Shown: positions 8,612 through 18,595 of the stretch, piece by piece | Layout of the letters: every line of letters begins with the position of its first letter | How positions within the stretch are numbered: the stretch's first letter is position 1 | Source of the DNA: Lachnospiraceae bacterium | GTDB lineage: Bacteria > Bacillota > Clostridia > Lachnospirales > Lachnospiraceae | Direction of reading: 5' to 3' | Assembly: GCA_017634975.1 (NCBI GenBank) | Contig: JAGBMJ010000015.1 | Location: 1-64,000 of the forward strand | DNA: 64,000 nt | Position numbers and translations under genes: made by a program | The notes under the pieces: model-generated | The model's database searches: none | The model's input: only the letters and a program-made list of their open reading frames with translations | Told to the model about the DNA's origin: nothing

Positions 8612-9529
8612 ATGAAAGTAGCAGTAGTTTTAGTTACATATAATAGAATAGAGTGTTTAAAAATAGCGCTTTCAAAATATGAGAATCAAAAAAAAATTCC
8701 ATCTATCATAATAGTAGTTGATAATGCCAGTAATGATGGAACTTATGAGTATTTAGAGGGATGGAAAACGCACGATGCTGGAATTGAAAAGGTTGTTGTG
8801 CATAACGAGAAAAACATTGGAGGATCAGGTGGATTCTATACCGGGTTAAAAAAGAGCTTGGACTACGAATATGAGTATGCGTTTCTAGCAGATGATGACG
8901 CATATCCTGAATCGGATATGTTTGAAAAACTGTTGGATAATAAGAGAATTGCCGAAGCAGAATCAACAGCAGCACTTTGTACTTCAGTTATAAATCACGA
9001 AAAATTAGACATTTCCCATCGATGCCGTATAAAAAAAGGAGTTATAAATATTGGATTAAAATGGGTTCCTGAAGAAGAGTATAATAAACAGTTTTTTAAA
9101 TTGGACATAGTGACATTTGTGGGCGCCGCAATAAAAAGAAGTGTAATAGATAAGATAGGATTACCTATTAAAGAATATTTTATTTATTATGATGATACTG
9201 AATATTTTATGAGAGTCAGGAAATATGGTAATGTTTACTGCTTGCCTCAAAGTCGAATGATTCACAATACTGATGCTAAGCAATCAATTGATTCATGGAA
9301 AGGATATTATGATACAAGAAATTGGATTGATACAATCAAACGACATTATGGAAAAAGGTATTTGTCTTATGTCATTATAACGAGCTATTTGAGGAGATGT
9401 ACTTTTTTGGCAACACTATTTAGAAAACGAAGTAAACAATTTATGAACATGTGTAAGATAGCCATAAAAGACGGAATGAATGGTGTGCTTGGAATAAGTG
9501 ATATTTATTATCCTGGTGCAAAGCTGTAA
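8612..9529 (+). CDS. Glycosyltransferase GT2, galactofuranosyl/rhamnosyl-transferase-like
   Basis: The 305-residue GT-A enzyme starts VAVVLVTYNRIECL and has the nucleotide-binding segment IIVVDNASNDGTYEYL. The segment NIGGSGGFYTGL is typical of the GlfT-like and rhamnosyltransferase branch of GT2. The metal-binding DxD appears as LADDDAYPE, and the base region as YYDDTEYFMRVRKYG. With glf in the same locus, galactofuranose is the most likely donor sugar; this is inference. It follows the HAD gene by 14 bases and precedes the polymerase gene by 12. Confidence 0.8.
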   Translation: MKVAVVLVTYNRIECLKIALSKYENQKKIPSIIIVVDNASNDGTYEYLEGWKTHDAGIEKVVVHNEKNIGGSGGFYTGLKKSLDYEYEYAFLADDDAYPESDMFEKLLDNKRIAEAESTAALCTSVINHEKLDISHRCRIKKGVINIGLKWVPEEEYNKQFFKLDIVTFVGAAIKRSVIDKIGLPIKEYFIYYDDTEYFMRVRKYGNVYCLPQSRMIHNTDAKQSIDSWKGYYDTRNWIDTIKRHYGKRYLSYVIITSYLRRCTFLATLFRKRSKQFMNMCKIAIKDGMNGVLGISDIYYPGAKL

Positions 9530-9541
9530 GAGGTTAAAATA

Positions 9542-10840
9542 GTGGCTCAACTAATAGTATTATTAATCGTTTCGATGATTTTATTGTTGATTGCAACAGT
9601 AACTTCTAAGAACCCGATAACTAGTCCGCAGTTTGGATTTATATTTTGTTTTATACCTGGAATAGTATATGCGTTTGCTTTTATAAAAAAGTGGGACCTA
9701 GATATTAAGGGTACGACAATGGCTGTCATGATTATAGGAATGACCATATACTTGATAGTATCTTTACTGGTTGGTTTGTTTTATAAAAATAGTCGAAGAA
9801 CAGCTATTCAAGAAGTTGCTCCTAGGAATATAGCTACTTGGAAGATAAATGTTTTCATTGTTATGGAACTAATCACATTCATACTAACGTTATTCTTCTT
9901 GATAAAGAATTTTGATTCGAACTTATCTGCAGCTATGTTTGCTTTTAGGAGTGAGGCGGGTTCCACATCGAAAGACATTATTGAACTACCTACTATAATT
10001 AAACTCCTTAGGAGATTTAGTTTATCACTTGGTTTTGTTGTAATCTATCTTTTGTTGAAGGGATATGTATACTCTTACAAGAATAATCGAAAAGGATTGT
10101 TATGTTGTTTTATTCTTTCAATGCTTAATAGCATTAGTCTTGGAGCTAGGGGTGAAGCTATACAACTAATAGTTGCAGGTGTGATACAATATCTGCTCTT
10201 GTATAAGGCAAAAAAAGGAAACAAATCTATTCAAGCAAAAAGTATTGTGAGAATTTTGGGCTTGTTAGTTATCTTATTATTATCATTTTCTTCGGTTGGA
10301 GAATTAATGGGACGAAATATGTCCTTTTTAAAATTTAGTGACTATATTGGTGTGTATCTATCAGCAGAGATAAAGAATTTGGATATTTTTGTACGACAGG
10401 GAAAAGTAGGCACATCATTGAATAATAACCAAACGCTAATATACTTAATCAACTTGCTTGGAAAGATTACAGGAGATGCTAGTATTGTCCATGGCTTGTA
10501 TACACCTTTTAGATATGTGAATGGCTATGCACTTGGAAATGTTTCGACAACTTTTTATCCGTTTTATTATGATGGAGGAATATTTGGAGTTGTAATTTAT
10601 ACTATGGTGATGGCATGGCTGACACAGATATCATATCAGAATGCTATTAAGTGTAAAATTAATAATAGAGTCGAGTTTCCTGTATTGTTATATTCATATG
10701 TTTGGTATGCTGTTGTGTTTTCGTTTTTTTCTGCAAAGTTTTATGAAATGCTTTTAAATACGGTATTCCTTTGGACGATTTTGTTCTGGGTGATTATATC
10801 AAAATTTTTGTTTTCTAGAATAAAAATGAAAAGTGTGTAA
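9542..10840 (+). CDS. Oligosaccharide repeat-unit polymerase (Wzy-like)
   Basis: The 432-residue protein is almost wholly hydrophobic, with roughly ten to twelve membrane segments and one larger external loop before residue 330. Low-sequence-identity Wzy polymerases look like this and join lipid-linked repeat units on the outer face of the membrane. The segment LNSISLGARGEAIQLI resembles the conserved Arg-containing region of these polymerases. The start is GTG with AGAGG eight bases upstream. The flippase at 14337 is its expected partner. Confidence 0.7.
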   Translation: MAQLIVLLIVSMILLLIATVTSKNPITSPQFGFIFCFIPGIVYAFAFIKKWDLDIKGTTMAVMIIGMTIYLIVSLLVGLFYKNSRRTAIQEVAPRNIATWKINVFIVMELITFILTLFFLIKNFDSNLSAAMFAFRSEAGSTSKDIIELPTIIKLLRRFSLSLGFVVIYLLLKGYVYSYKNNRKGLLCCFILSMLNSISLGARGEAIQLIVAGVIQYLLLYKAKKGNKSIQAKSIVRILGLLVILLLSFSSVGELMGRNMSFLKFSDYIGVYLSAEIKNLDIFVRQGKVGTSLNNNQTLIYLINLLGKITGDASIVHGLYTPFRYVNGYALGNVSTTFYPFYYDGGIFGVVIYTMVMAWLTQISYQNAIKCKINNRVEFPVLLYSYVWYAVVFSFFSAKFYEMLLNTVFLWTILFWVIISKFLFSRIKMKSV

Positions 10841-10857
10841 TGGGACGAGGTTTTAGA

Positions 10858-11790
10858 ATGAATAATGGGAAAGCTTCTTTGTGTATTTTCACATATAATC
10901 AGAAAGAGTATATAAAGGATGCAGTTTATGCTGCGCTACAGCAAGACTATAGTCCATTGGAGATAATTATTTCTGATGACGGATCTACGGATGGAACGTA
11001 TGAAATTGTAAAGGATTTAGTAAAAGAATATAACGGTTCACATGAAGTAATTTGCAGACAAAACAACCCAAACCTAGGCATACGAGAACATATTAATAAA
11101 GTCTTGTATGAAGTGGCAACAGGAGAATATATTTTTATGGCAGCAGGAGACGACATCTCTCGTTTTGATAGAGTATCTAAATGCGTTGATATATTTGAGA
11201 AGTTTCCCCATGTTATGTCCATTTCGTGTTTGTCGGAGGAAGTTGATGCTAAGTTGAATGTTTTGAATCCTGATGAATTATGGGATGGAAAATATACTAT
11301 CTATAATTTGAGTGATTATATATATGTAACAAGTTTTGTAATGCAGTCTGGGGATTCGCGCGCAATTAGAAGAAAGGTTATAGACTCTTTTGAGAGACTG
11401 AAGTGGACTCGAGATGAGGATATTTTTTTATTCATCAGAAGCATTTTAGTAGGCTCCATATGCTATTTAAGAGAGCCTATTGTGAAAAGGAGGCATCATG
11501 ATACAAATGTTAGCGCTAATAGAAGTGACAAATCGTTGCTGAATGGGATGAGTAAACAGTTATATGAAGATTTAGATTATGCGTATAAGAGGAAGTATAT
11601 TAACGAAAAAGAATATAAAAAAATGAGAGTAAAAATTGGTTATGTAATGGATGTTTTTAATATATATAGTACTTCTCCATTTAAGAATCCATATGTATTT
11701 ATGATCAGATGCCTTAAGAAGATTAGGCTGGTTAGATTTTATCCACCTATAAAACTAGAAGGAAACAAATTACCCACAAATCTATTTTAA
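10858..11790 (+). CDS. Glycosyltransferase GT2
   Basis: This GT-A glycosyltransferase begins ASLCIFTYNQKEYI. It has IIISDDGSTDGTYEIV for nucleotide binding and FMAAGDDISRFDR for the metal-binding Asp pair. An upstream in-frame ATG at 10840 overlaps the polymerase stop, but the ATG at 10858 has a GAGG site seven bases before it and starts closer to the domain, so it is preferred. The C-terminal third is basic and may sit against the membrane. The acceptor and sugar are unknown. Confidence 0.8.
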   Translation: MNNGKASLCIFTYNQKEYIKDAVYAALQQDYSPLEIIISDDGSTDGTYEIVKDLVKEYNGSHEVICRQNNPNLGIREHINKVLYEVATGEYIFMAAGDDISRFDRVSKCVDIFEKFPHVMSISCLSEEVDAKLNVLNPDELWDGKYTIYNLSDYIYVTSFVMQSGDSRAIRRKVIDSFERLKWTRDEDIFLFIRSILVGSICYLREPIVKRRHHDTNVSANRSDKSLLNGMSKQLYEDLDYAYKRKYINEKEYKKMRVKIGYVMDVFNIYSTSPFKNPYVFMIRCLKKIRLVRFYPPIKLEGNKLPTNLF

Positions 11791-11821
11791 TATAAATACA
11801 GTATAAAGAAAGGGGTTTAAT

Positions 11822-12247
11822 ATGCAAGTTATAAAATATGTATTTCAACCGCACGGAGATGATAGAGGACAACTTGTTGCGTTAGAGGAGTTCAAGGATA
11901 TTCCTTTTCGTATAAAAAGAGTATATTACATGTATGATACGGGAGAAGGTGTTACTAGAGGCTTTCATGCTCATAAGAGTCTTCAGCAAATTTTGGTTTG
12001 CATACATGGAAGTTGTAAAATAAAACTCGATAACGGAAAGGAAAAAAAGATAATTCCATTGGAAAAACCATATGAAGGGGTATATGTTTCTAATGCGATG
12101 TGGAGGGAAATGTATGATTTCAGTCCTGATGCAGTATTGATGGTACTTGCTTCTGAATTATATGATGAAGCTGACTATATTAGGGATTATGATGAATTCT
12201 TAAATTATGTTAAAAACTGTGGTGATACCATAATGGCTGATGAATAA
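11822..12247 (+). CDS. dTDP-sugar 3,4-ketoisomerase (FdtA/WxcM-like cupin)
   Basis: The 141-residue cupin has DDRGQLVALE near the N-terminus, RVYYMYDT, and the active-site RGFHAHKSLQQI, as in dTDP-4-oxo-6-deoxyglucose 3,4-isomerases (FdtA, QdtA). These convert the 4-keto to the 3-keto sugar before transamination. The aminotransferase at 13218 would take the next step towards a 3-amino-3,6-dideoxyhexose such as Fuc3N or Qui3N. Which epimer forms cannot be told from sequence. A GAAAGGGG site precedes the ATG. Confidence 0.85.
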   Translation: MQVIKYVFQPHGDDRGQLVALEEFKDIPFRIKRVYYMYDTGEGVTRGFHAHKSLQQILVCIHGSCKIKLDNGKEKKIIPLEKPYEGVYVSNAMWREMYDFSPDAVLMVLASELYDEADYIRDYDEFLNYVKNCGDTIMADE

Positions 12248-12271
12248 TAGTATTATTGGGTTGGAAAGAAA

Positions 12272-13216
12272 ATGATAAGTATTATTGTGGTTTCGTATAA
12301 TGAAAAAGAGTATTTGAGAAGGTGTATTGAAAGCTGCATTTCTCAGAGTTACAATGATATTGAAATTATAGTAGGTGATGATGGATCGGATGATGGAAGT
12401 ATTGAAGAATTGCGGAACATAGGTTCTGAATTAGGGGGGGTGTTGAGATACTTCGTAAACGATAGACCAGAGGATACCTCAAATATTATTCCTAGCATAA
12501 GAGTATCGAATACAATAAAAAAGGCATTGAGTTTATCAAAAGGTGAGTACATTCAGATTATATCTGCAGATGATTATTTCTGTGATAATGATAAGTTTAA
12601 AAAGGCTATAGGCTATCTTGATGAAAATCCTTCTTATGTTGCATATGCTACAGGATACAAGAATTCAGATGATTCCAAAGAACATTGTTTTTTAGAGAAA
12701 AGCAGAGCTTTATATTGGAGCGGTGATTATATACATATATCTTGTTTTATTTTTAGAAGAGCTGTAGAGGATTATTTGTTGGATCGTATATGTGATGATA
12801 GTGGGTTGGTCTATTCTCTAGCTTGTTATGGTAAATGGTATATATCTAATGATATATCATTTGTATATTTTCAAAGACCGGGCAGTATCATGCACAAAGC
12901 TGATTTAAACATTCTTCACTTATTAGAAATAATCTTATATCAAGATATACTAAATTACAAAAAAGGGAATACCAGATTATTAATAGCATCGTATTCAAGA
13001 TTTTATTATGCATATAAACAATTGGCAAAGAATTATTTAGATTTGAAGGACAATGATATTTATCAAAGATACATTTCTTGTTCAGCAGAGAAAAATAATG
13101 ATATGATATCAAAGATTATTGAATATGAAAAAAATCGTACTTATGTTTTTTTTGAAATCTCAAAAATGTGTGTAGTTAATCATCTTTTAAAGATTTTTAG
13201 GAAAAGAGAGGTGTAA
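12272..13216 (+). CDS. Glycosyltransferase GT2
   Basis: A 314-residue GT-A enzyme that begins [17 protein letters not shown] and contains [16 protein letters not shown] and [14 protein letters not shown]. It sits between the FdtA-like and FdtB-like genes, so it may transfer the 3-amino sugar they make; this is inference from order. Stop and next start are separated by one base, which suggests coupled translation with the aminotransferase gene. Confidence 0.8.
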   Translation: MISIIVVSYNEKEYLRRCIESCISQSYNDIEIIVGDDGSDDGSIEELRNIGSELGGVLRYFVNDRPEDTSNIIPSIRVSNTIKKALSLSKGEYIQIISADDYFCDNDKFKKAIGYLDENPSYVAYATGYKNSDDSKEHCFLEKSRALYWSGDYIHISCFIFRRAVEDYLLDRICDDSGLVYSLACYGKWYISNDISFVYFQRPGSIMHKADLNILHLLEIILYQDILNYKKGNTRLLIASYSRFYYAYKQLAKNYLDLKDNDIYQRYISCSAEKNNDMISKIIEYEKNRTYVFFEISKMCVVNHLLKIFRKREV

Positions 13217-13217
13217 T

Positions 13218-14312
13218 ATGAAGATACCGTTTGTTAGTTTCCTTCCGATGGAAAGAGAACTTGATAAAGAGTTAAGAGAAGCGTTTAATAGAGTGTTTGA
13301 ATCATCTTGGTATATCGAAGGAAAGGAAGATGAGACTTTTGAGAAGGCATTTGCTGAGTATTGTGGTATAAAGTATTGCATCGGTGTTGGCAACGGATTG
13401 GATGCGCTGATGCTTGCGTTGAAAGCTCTTGGTATTGGTGAGGGAGATGAGGTAATTGTTCCTTCAAATACCTACATAGCCACAGCACTTGCGGTTACTT
13501 ACGTTGGAGCTACTCCTGTGTTTTCCGAGCCGAGAATTGAAACATTTAATATCAATCCAGAGTTGATTGAAGCAGTGATCACAGAGCGGACGAAAGCAAT
13601 CATGCCAGTTCATCTATATGGTCAAGCTTGTGAGATGGATTCAATCATGGAGATTGCTAGGAAGCATAATCTTAAGGTTGTGGAAGATTGTGCGCAGGCA
13701 CATGGAGCCACTTATAAAGGACAGAAAGTCGGAACCTTTGGAGACGCTGCTGGATTCAGTTTTTATCCGGGGAAGAATCTTGGGGCACTTGGGGACGCTG
13801 GTGCTACCGTGACAAATGATGAGGAATTAGCAAAGAAGATTAGAGCATTGGGTAATTATGGCTCTGATTATAAATATCATCATATCTATAAGGGAAACAA
13901 CAGCCGTTTAGATGAAATGCAGGCAGCTTTTCTTTCAGCAAAACTACCACTTCTTGACAAAATGAATGAGGAAAGAAGAAGGATTGCAGATAGATATCTG
14001 AATGGGATCAAAAATAAAAAGGTGATCCTTCCGTTTGTTTCATCCGATTGTGTTCCGGTATGGCATATATTTGGAATAAGATGTGAGGATAGGGAAGCTC
14101 TTGAGAAGCATCTAAATGATGCCGGGATTGGAACTAATAAGCATTATCCTATTCCGATGCATTTGCAGGAATGCTATAAAGATTTGGAATTTAAACAGGG
14201 AGATTTCTCTATCGCTGAAGAAATCAGCAAGAGTGAATTGAGCCTTCCGATGTATTACGGAATGACTGACGAAGAGATAGGATATGTTGTGGAAAGTATC
14301 AATTTATTTTGA
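13218..14312 (+). CDS. DegT/DnrJ/EryC1/StrS sugar aminotransferase (FdtB-like)
   Basis: The 364-residue PLP enzyme starts with [14 protein letters not shown] and [13 protein letters not shown]. It has [14 protein letters not shown], and the PLP-binding lysine in [30 protein letters not shown] and the C-terminal [10 protein letters not shown] also fit FdtB/QdtB-type transaminases acting on dTDP-3-keto-6-deoxyhexoses. The gene has visibly higher GC than its neighbours, as glf does, suggesting that the locus was assembled from parts of different origin. Confidence 0.9.
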   Translation: MKIPFVSFLPMERELDKELREAFNRVFESSWYIEGKEDETFEKAFAEYCGIKYCIGVGNGLDALMLALKALGIGEGDEVIVPSNTYIATALAVTYVGATPVFSEPRIETFNINPELIEAVITERTKAIMPVHLYGQACEMDSIMEIARKHNLKVVEDCAQAHGATYKGQKVGTFGDAAGFSFYPGKNLGALGDAGATVTNDEELAKKIRALGNYGSDYKYHHIYKGNNSRLDEMQAAFLSAKLPLLDKMNEERRRIADRYLNGIKNKKVILPFVSSDCVPVWHIFGIRCEDREALEKHLNDAGIGTNKHYPIPMHLQECYKDLEFKQGDFSIAEEISKSELSLPMYYGMTDEEIGYVVESINLF

Positions 14313-14336
14313 TGCAGAAATTAACTGGATTCGGCG

Positions 14337-15770
14337 ATGCAAACAAAAAGTAGATTTAGATTATTTATAGATAATATTCTTGTTTATGGGCTGGGTGGAG
14401 TTATTAGTAAAATAATTCCTTTTATCATGCTACCAATATTGGTGAGATTATATCCAAGTTCAGATTATTTGGGATTGAATGATTTAGTAACGACACTTTG
14501 TTCGTTTGGTGGTGCTATAGCGATATGTGGAATGTATGATGCTCTTTTTAGGCTATATTTTGATAATTCAGATGATGTATATCATAAAAGAATATGCTCT
14601 AGTGCATTATTGTTTACATTACTGCTGTCAATATTGGTAAGTACTGTATTGATTGTCTTTCAAAAAAAGTTTTCATTATTGTTTTTTAAGAGCGAGGGAT
14701 ATACTAATCTTGTTGTTGTTTCGTGTATAACAATACTAGTTTCCACAGTAGGACAAATGCTACAAGCCCCTACTAGGATTAATAATAATCGGAAAATTTT
14801 CATTCTTACTAATTCAATTGCTCCAATACTATCATATTTATTAGCGATTCCACTTATTATTCGAGGTGAATACATTATGGCAATGCCAATTGCGGCATTG
14901 ATAAGTGCGACCGTAATTGCGATAATATACTTTATACTTAATCATAACTATTTTTCAGTTAAACTATATAATTACAAACTGATTGGTGATTTGCTAAAAA
15001 TCGGTTTGCCATTGTTACCAAATTTCTTAATATATTGGATATATAATTCGGCAGATAAGGTTATGATTACACAGTACTTGGATGTTAATGCTACAGGAGT
15101 ATACTCTGTTGCAAGTAGGATAGGTCATATTAGTAACTTGATTTATACTGCATTTTCAGGTGGATGGTTGTTCTTTTCATATTCGACTATGAAGGATGAT
15201 GATCATATAAGATTAAAGTCAAATGTGTTTGAGTACTTGTCGGTTATATCACTTATGGGTACAGTGATGCTGACAATGTGTAGTAAAATAGGTTTTGAAT
15301 TATTGTTCACTCCCGAATATTATTCAGGATATTTGATTGCACCATATTTATTTATTGGACCACTGCTTTTGATGCTTTATCAAGTAGCGGCTAATCAATT
15401 TACAATAATAAAAAAAACATACATCAATACTTTGTCGCTGTCTGTAGGTGCAATTATTAATGTAATATTAAATGCAGTTTTGATACCTAATGTTGGAATA
15501 GAAGGTGCTGCATTGGCTACAGTATTGGGATATACAACAACAATCGTTTTTACGGTATACTTGCTTATAAGAAAGTCATTATTCTTGATATCGAATAGGT
15601 TAATTGGAATTTTTGCAATTTTTATTGGGTATATAATTGCATGGAGATTAATGTATAGTGAAAATCTTATAATATCAATAAGTTTAGGACTCATAGTCAT
15701 AATGTGCTATTTATTTCTTTATAGAAATGATGCAAAAAAACTACTACATAAAAATGGAGAAACGAAATGA
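14337..15770 (+). CDS. Lipid-linked repeat-unit flippase (Wzx-like, MOP superfamily)
   Basis: The 477-residue integral membrane protein has about 12 to 14 hydrophobic helices arranged as in the polysaccharide transporter family (N-terminal LVYGLGGVISKIIPFIMLP, later NSADKVMITQYLD). It should move the undecaprenyl-linked oligosaccharide across the membrane for the Wzy-like enzyme at 9542. Its last four bases overlap the start of the ATP-grasp gene (ATGA), so the two are translationally coupled. Confidence 0.85.
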   Translation: MQTKSRFRLFIDNILVYGLGGVISKIIPFIMLPILVRLYPSSDYLGLNDLVTTLCSFGGAIAICGMYDALFRLYFDNSDDVYHKRICSSALLFTLLLSILVSTVLIVFQKKFSLLFFKSEGYTNLVVVSCITILVSTVGQMLQAPTRINNNRKIFILTNSIAPILSYLLAIPLIIRGEYIMAMPIAALISATVIAIIYFILNHNYFSVKLYNYKLIGDLLKIGLPLLPNFLIYWIYNSADKVMITQYLDVNATGVYSVASRIGHISNLIYTAFSGGWLFFSYSTMKDDDHIRLKSNVFEYLSVISLMGTVMLTMCSKIGFELLFTPEYYSGYLIAPYLFIGPLLLMLYQVAANQFTIIKKTYINTLSLSVGAIINVILNAVLIPNVGIEGAALATVLGYTTTIVFTVYLLIRKSLFLISNRLIGIFAIFIGYIIAWRLMYSENLIISISLGLIVIMCYLFLYRNDAKKLLHKNGETK

Positions 15771-16690
15771 ATGTTTTGATAACTTCTGTAGGAACGGCAA
15801 CAAGTGTAAATCTAATTAAAGAATTGAAAAAGAGAAATCATTATATAGTTGGAGTAGATATAAATGATTATGGATATACAGCTGGCTCATTAATGGTTGA
15901 TAACTATATTAAAGTACCTTTGGCTATTAGCGAGAATTTTTCGGCAATTATAAAAAAAATAATTGTTGATAATAATATAGAGTTATTAATACCGATTAAT
16001 GATGTAGAGGTTGAGATTCTTTCAAAGGAAAAGGAATTTATAGGATGTAAATGTATTCTTCCAGATATAAATACAATATCTATTTTTCGCAACAAGTTGA
16101 TTAGTGCTTTAAAAATGGATGAGATAGGGATAGATGTTCCTGCTATTTTAGAGGCTGATGATATAACAAAAAAAAGAATATTAAAGAAAAAGGTTAGTGT
16201 TGGTAGTAAAGGAATAACCATTTATGAAAAAGGAATATCATGCAAGATTGATAAAGATGAAGTTTTACAAGAGTTTGTAGATGGAGTCGAATACACGGTT
16301 GATGTTTTAAGCGGATTAGATGGAAGCCCTTATTATATTATTCCGAGAGAAAGACTTGAAACAAAAAGTGGGGTTGCAACAAAAGTAAGAATACGTGAGG
16401 ATAAGAATATAATTCAGTTAGTAAAGAAAATATTGAAGAATTATCCTATTCCTGGGTTCTGTAATGTTCAGTTTATAAAAAATGAAGATCATATTTGGTT
16501 TGTTGAAGTAAATACAAGATTTTCAGGATGTGGTATTGCTTCCGTTATTACTGCACCAGAGATGATAGACACATTTTTAGATATCTCAAGAAATATAACA
16601 ATAAACAGAAGTCTTAACGAAGGTGTTAAATGGAATGGTGTTGTAACAAGGTACTATGAGGAAAAAGTGTTTTATGAAAACATTTCTTGA
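15767..16690 (+). CDS. ATP-grasp ligase of the carbamoyl-phosphate-synthetase-like type
   Basis: The 307-residue protein starts with a Rossmann-like pre-ATP-grasp domain (NVLITSVGTATSVNLIKEL). It then shows ATP-grasp features: KKKVSVGSKGI in place of the usual nucleotide loop, LQEFVDGVEYTVDVL, and the metal-binding end WFVEVNTRFSG. Such enzymes join a carboxylate to an amine through an acyl phosphate. In this locus it could acylate an amino sugar with an amino or hydroxy acid. The following HAD and pyruvyltransferase-like genes overlap it or each other, so the three form one module. Confidence 0.75.
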   Translation: MNVLITSVGTATSVNLIKELKKRNHYIVGVDINDYGYTAGSLMVDNYIKVPLAISENFSAIIKKIIVDNNIELLIPINDVEVEILSKEKEFIGCKCILPDINTISIFRNKLISALKMDEIGIDVPAILEADDITKKRILKKKVSVGSKGITIYEKGISCKIDKDEVLQEFVDGVEYTVDVLSGLDGSPYYIIPRERLETKSGVATKVRIREDKNIIQLVKKILKNYPIPGFCNVQFIKNEDHIWFVEVNTRFSGCGIASVITAPEMIDTFLDISRNITINRSLNEGVKWNGVVTRYYEEKVFYENIS

Positions 16691-17327
16691 TTTGGACGGA
16701 ACTATTGTCGATAGCACCCAAAGGCATGTTTTAGCATTAAAAGATATTTTACTTGAAGAAGGAATTGAGGTTAACATAGATAACTATCTTTCTTATAAGC
16801 GAGATGGTTTTTCGACAAAGCAGTATCTTGAAAATATGCTTGGCCTGAGTACGCTACAGAGTGTATCTATTTCAAATAAATGGGTAAAAGTAATTGAAGA
16901 CCAGAAATACTTACTATTAGATTCATTATATGATGATTCAAATGTTTTTTTGGACTGGCTAAGTATGCAAGGCTCTTGTATATATATTCTTACTGCTAGA
17001 AAGAATGAAAGATTAACATATGAGTTCTTAAAGAATAGTGGTATCCAAAAAAAGATAAATCAATTATATGTTGTTTCGCCTAGTAATGCTACTGAAGAAA
17101 AAAAACACATTCTTTCCAAGCATGTTGCTAATGAATTCTTTTATATTGGAGATACAGAAGCCGATTTCGATGCGTGTAAGGGTATTGATATACAGATGTT
17201 TGTTCTTAATAGGGGATTTAGATCAAAGAAATATTGGGATAATAGAGGAGTTGAGACATATTCTAATCTCCATGAAATAAAACGTATAATGTCTAGAATG
17301 ATATGTTCTGGAGGTGAGCATAATTGA
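16674..17327 (+). CDS. HAD-family hydrolase
   Basis: HAD motif I FLDLDGTIVDS lies at the extreme N-terminus, motif II in YILTARKNE, and motif IV in FYIGDTEADFDACKG. A cap domain lies between them, as in subfamily I phosphatases of the phosphoglycolate phosphatase type. The ATG at 16674 places motif I directly after the start; a longer reading from 16656 is possible. It overlaps the end of the ATP-grasp gene and its stop overlaps the next start, so it belongs to a three-gene coupled unit. The substrate is unknown. Confidence 0.75.
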   Translation: MKTFLDLDGTIVDSTQRHVLALKDILLEEGIEVNIDNYLSYKRDGFSTKQYLENMLGLSTLQSVSISNKWVKVIEDQKYLLLDSLYDDSNVFLDWLSMQGSCIYILTARKNERLTYEFLKNSGIQKKINQLYVVSPSNATEEKKHILSKHVANEFFYIGDTEADFDACKGIDIQMFVLNRGFRSKKYWDNRGVETYSNLHEIKRIMSRMICSGGEHN

Positions 17328-18559
17328 ATATAGGTTTATTTGGGGCTACTGGAAGTTATGATTTTGGCGATTTTGCTATGATGATTAGAAATATTGAGGA
17401 TCTTTATAATGTAAATAAAGATAATTCTTTCTATGTATTTTCAATCAATCCCAGAATAACAGAAGTATGCCTTAAAGAAAATATTTCAAACAAAAAATTA
17501 ATTGATAGAATTGAAATAGTTGATGATAATTTGATTAATATGAATATTTTTAAGAAGGGCATTAGAAAAATACTAACTCCCGATAAATTTTATTCAAAAG
17601 TGTATTCAGAATTATATGAACAATCTAAAGATGGGAAATTTGCTAATTTTCCTGCTGATTTCATAAAAAAAATCAAGGAACTGGATATATGTGTTTTTAA
17701 TGGGGGCGGATATTTTCAAAGAGGATGGAAATACTATAATATAAAATTTTGCGCTGAAATACAGATAATAAATAGATATCATATTCCAATTTACTTTTTG
17801 TCTTGTTCAATAGGACCTATGTATGAGTACGATAAATATACACGAGAGTCTTTGCAATATGTAAAGAGCATTATGATACGTGACGGAAAAAACTACACAT
17901 ATAAATTATTACATTCATATGGGATAGATAGAATCATTAATGGACCGGATGACTTGTTTACCTTGTGTGATATTAAATTCGAAAGTGAATCCGATGATTA
18001 TGTTGTAATTGAAATAATGAAATGGATGGATAAGCATGAAAAAGGTGTTGACTATATAATTGCTGAATTAACTAAGTTTATAAGATTTATTATAAAAGAT
18101 GAGAAATTTGATGTATATCTTGTTAATTTGGATGTTGAGGATTATGATGGCATCAGTTATATGGAGCATTTGTTTGAAAAAATAGATGACAGAAAACATG
18201 TTCGCATGATCAAAACTGTAAATATTGAAGAAATAAAGAGAATTTATTCAGCAGCAAAATATTCTCTTTCATTTAAGTATCATCCAATTATTTTTTCGCT
18301 TGGAGCAGGAATCCCAAGTAGTGCAATTGTTACAGACGATGATGGTTACTATCATAGTAAAATGTACGGGGCATATGAAAATTGTGATATGGATCCCAAT
18401 AATCACGTAATAGAATTAAACGAGTTTAGTTTTGATGTCCTTGTATCGCTATATAAGAAATCTAATGAAAGATGTAGTGATGAAGTAAAATGTAAATTTT
18501 TAAATATTCGGAATAGTTACTTGGATAGCATAGTTAATAATGTCAACTTTGCAAAATAG
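17324..18559 (+). CDS. Polysaccharide pyruvyl transferase family protein
   Basis: The 411-residue protein begins NIGLFGATGSYDFGD, has the FNGGGYFQRGWKYYN segment, YFLSCSIGP, IMIRDGKN, and the C-terminal SFKYHPIIFSLGAGIPS. This is the layout of the CsaB/WcaK pyruvyltransferase family, which adds a pyruvyl ketal to sugars or lipid-linked glycans from phosphoenolpyruvate. The start is TTG overlapping the previous TGA, with GGAGG eight bases upstream. It ends the AT-rich locus; no terminator is obvious after it. Confidence 0.75.
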   Translation: MNIGLFGATGSYDFGDFAMMIRNIEDLYNVNKDNSFYVFSINPRITEVCLKENISNKKLIDRIEIVDDNLINMNIFKKGIRKILTPDKFYSKVYSELYEQSKDGKFANFPADFIKKIKELDICVFNGGGYFQRGWKYYNIKFCAEIQIINRYHIPIYFLSCSIGPMYEYDKYTRESLQYVKSIMIRDGKNYTYKLLHSYGIDRIINGPDDLFTLCDIKFESESDDYVVIEIMKWMDKHEKGVDYIIAELTKFIRFIIKDEKFDVYLVNLDVEDYDGISYMEHLFEKIDDRKHVRMIKTVNIEEIKRIYSAAKYSLSFKYHPIIFSLGAGIPSSAIVTDDDGYYHSKMYGAYENCDMDPNNHVIELNEFSFDVLVSLYKKSNERCSDEVKCKFLNIRNSYLDSIVNNVNFAK

Positions 18560-18595
18560 TTACACTAAACACCCTGCTAACTTCCATGATCAAGC

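Noticed and set aside
10840-10857. Earlier ATG of the GT2 gene overlapping the polymerase stop
   Set aside because: The ATG at 10858 has a properly spaced GAGG site and starts closer to the conserved domain; the overlap start has no such site.
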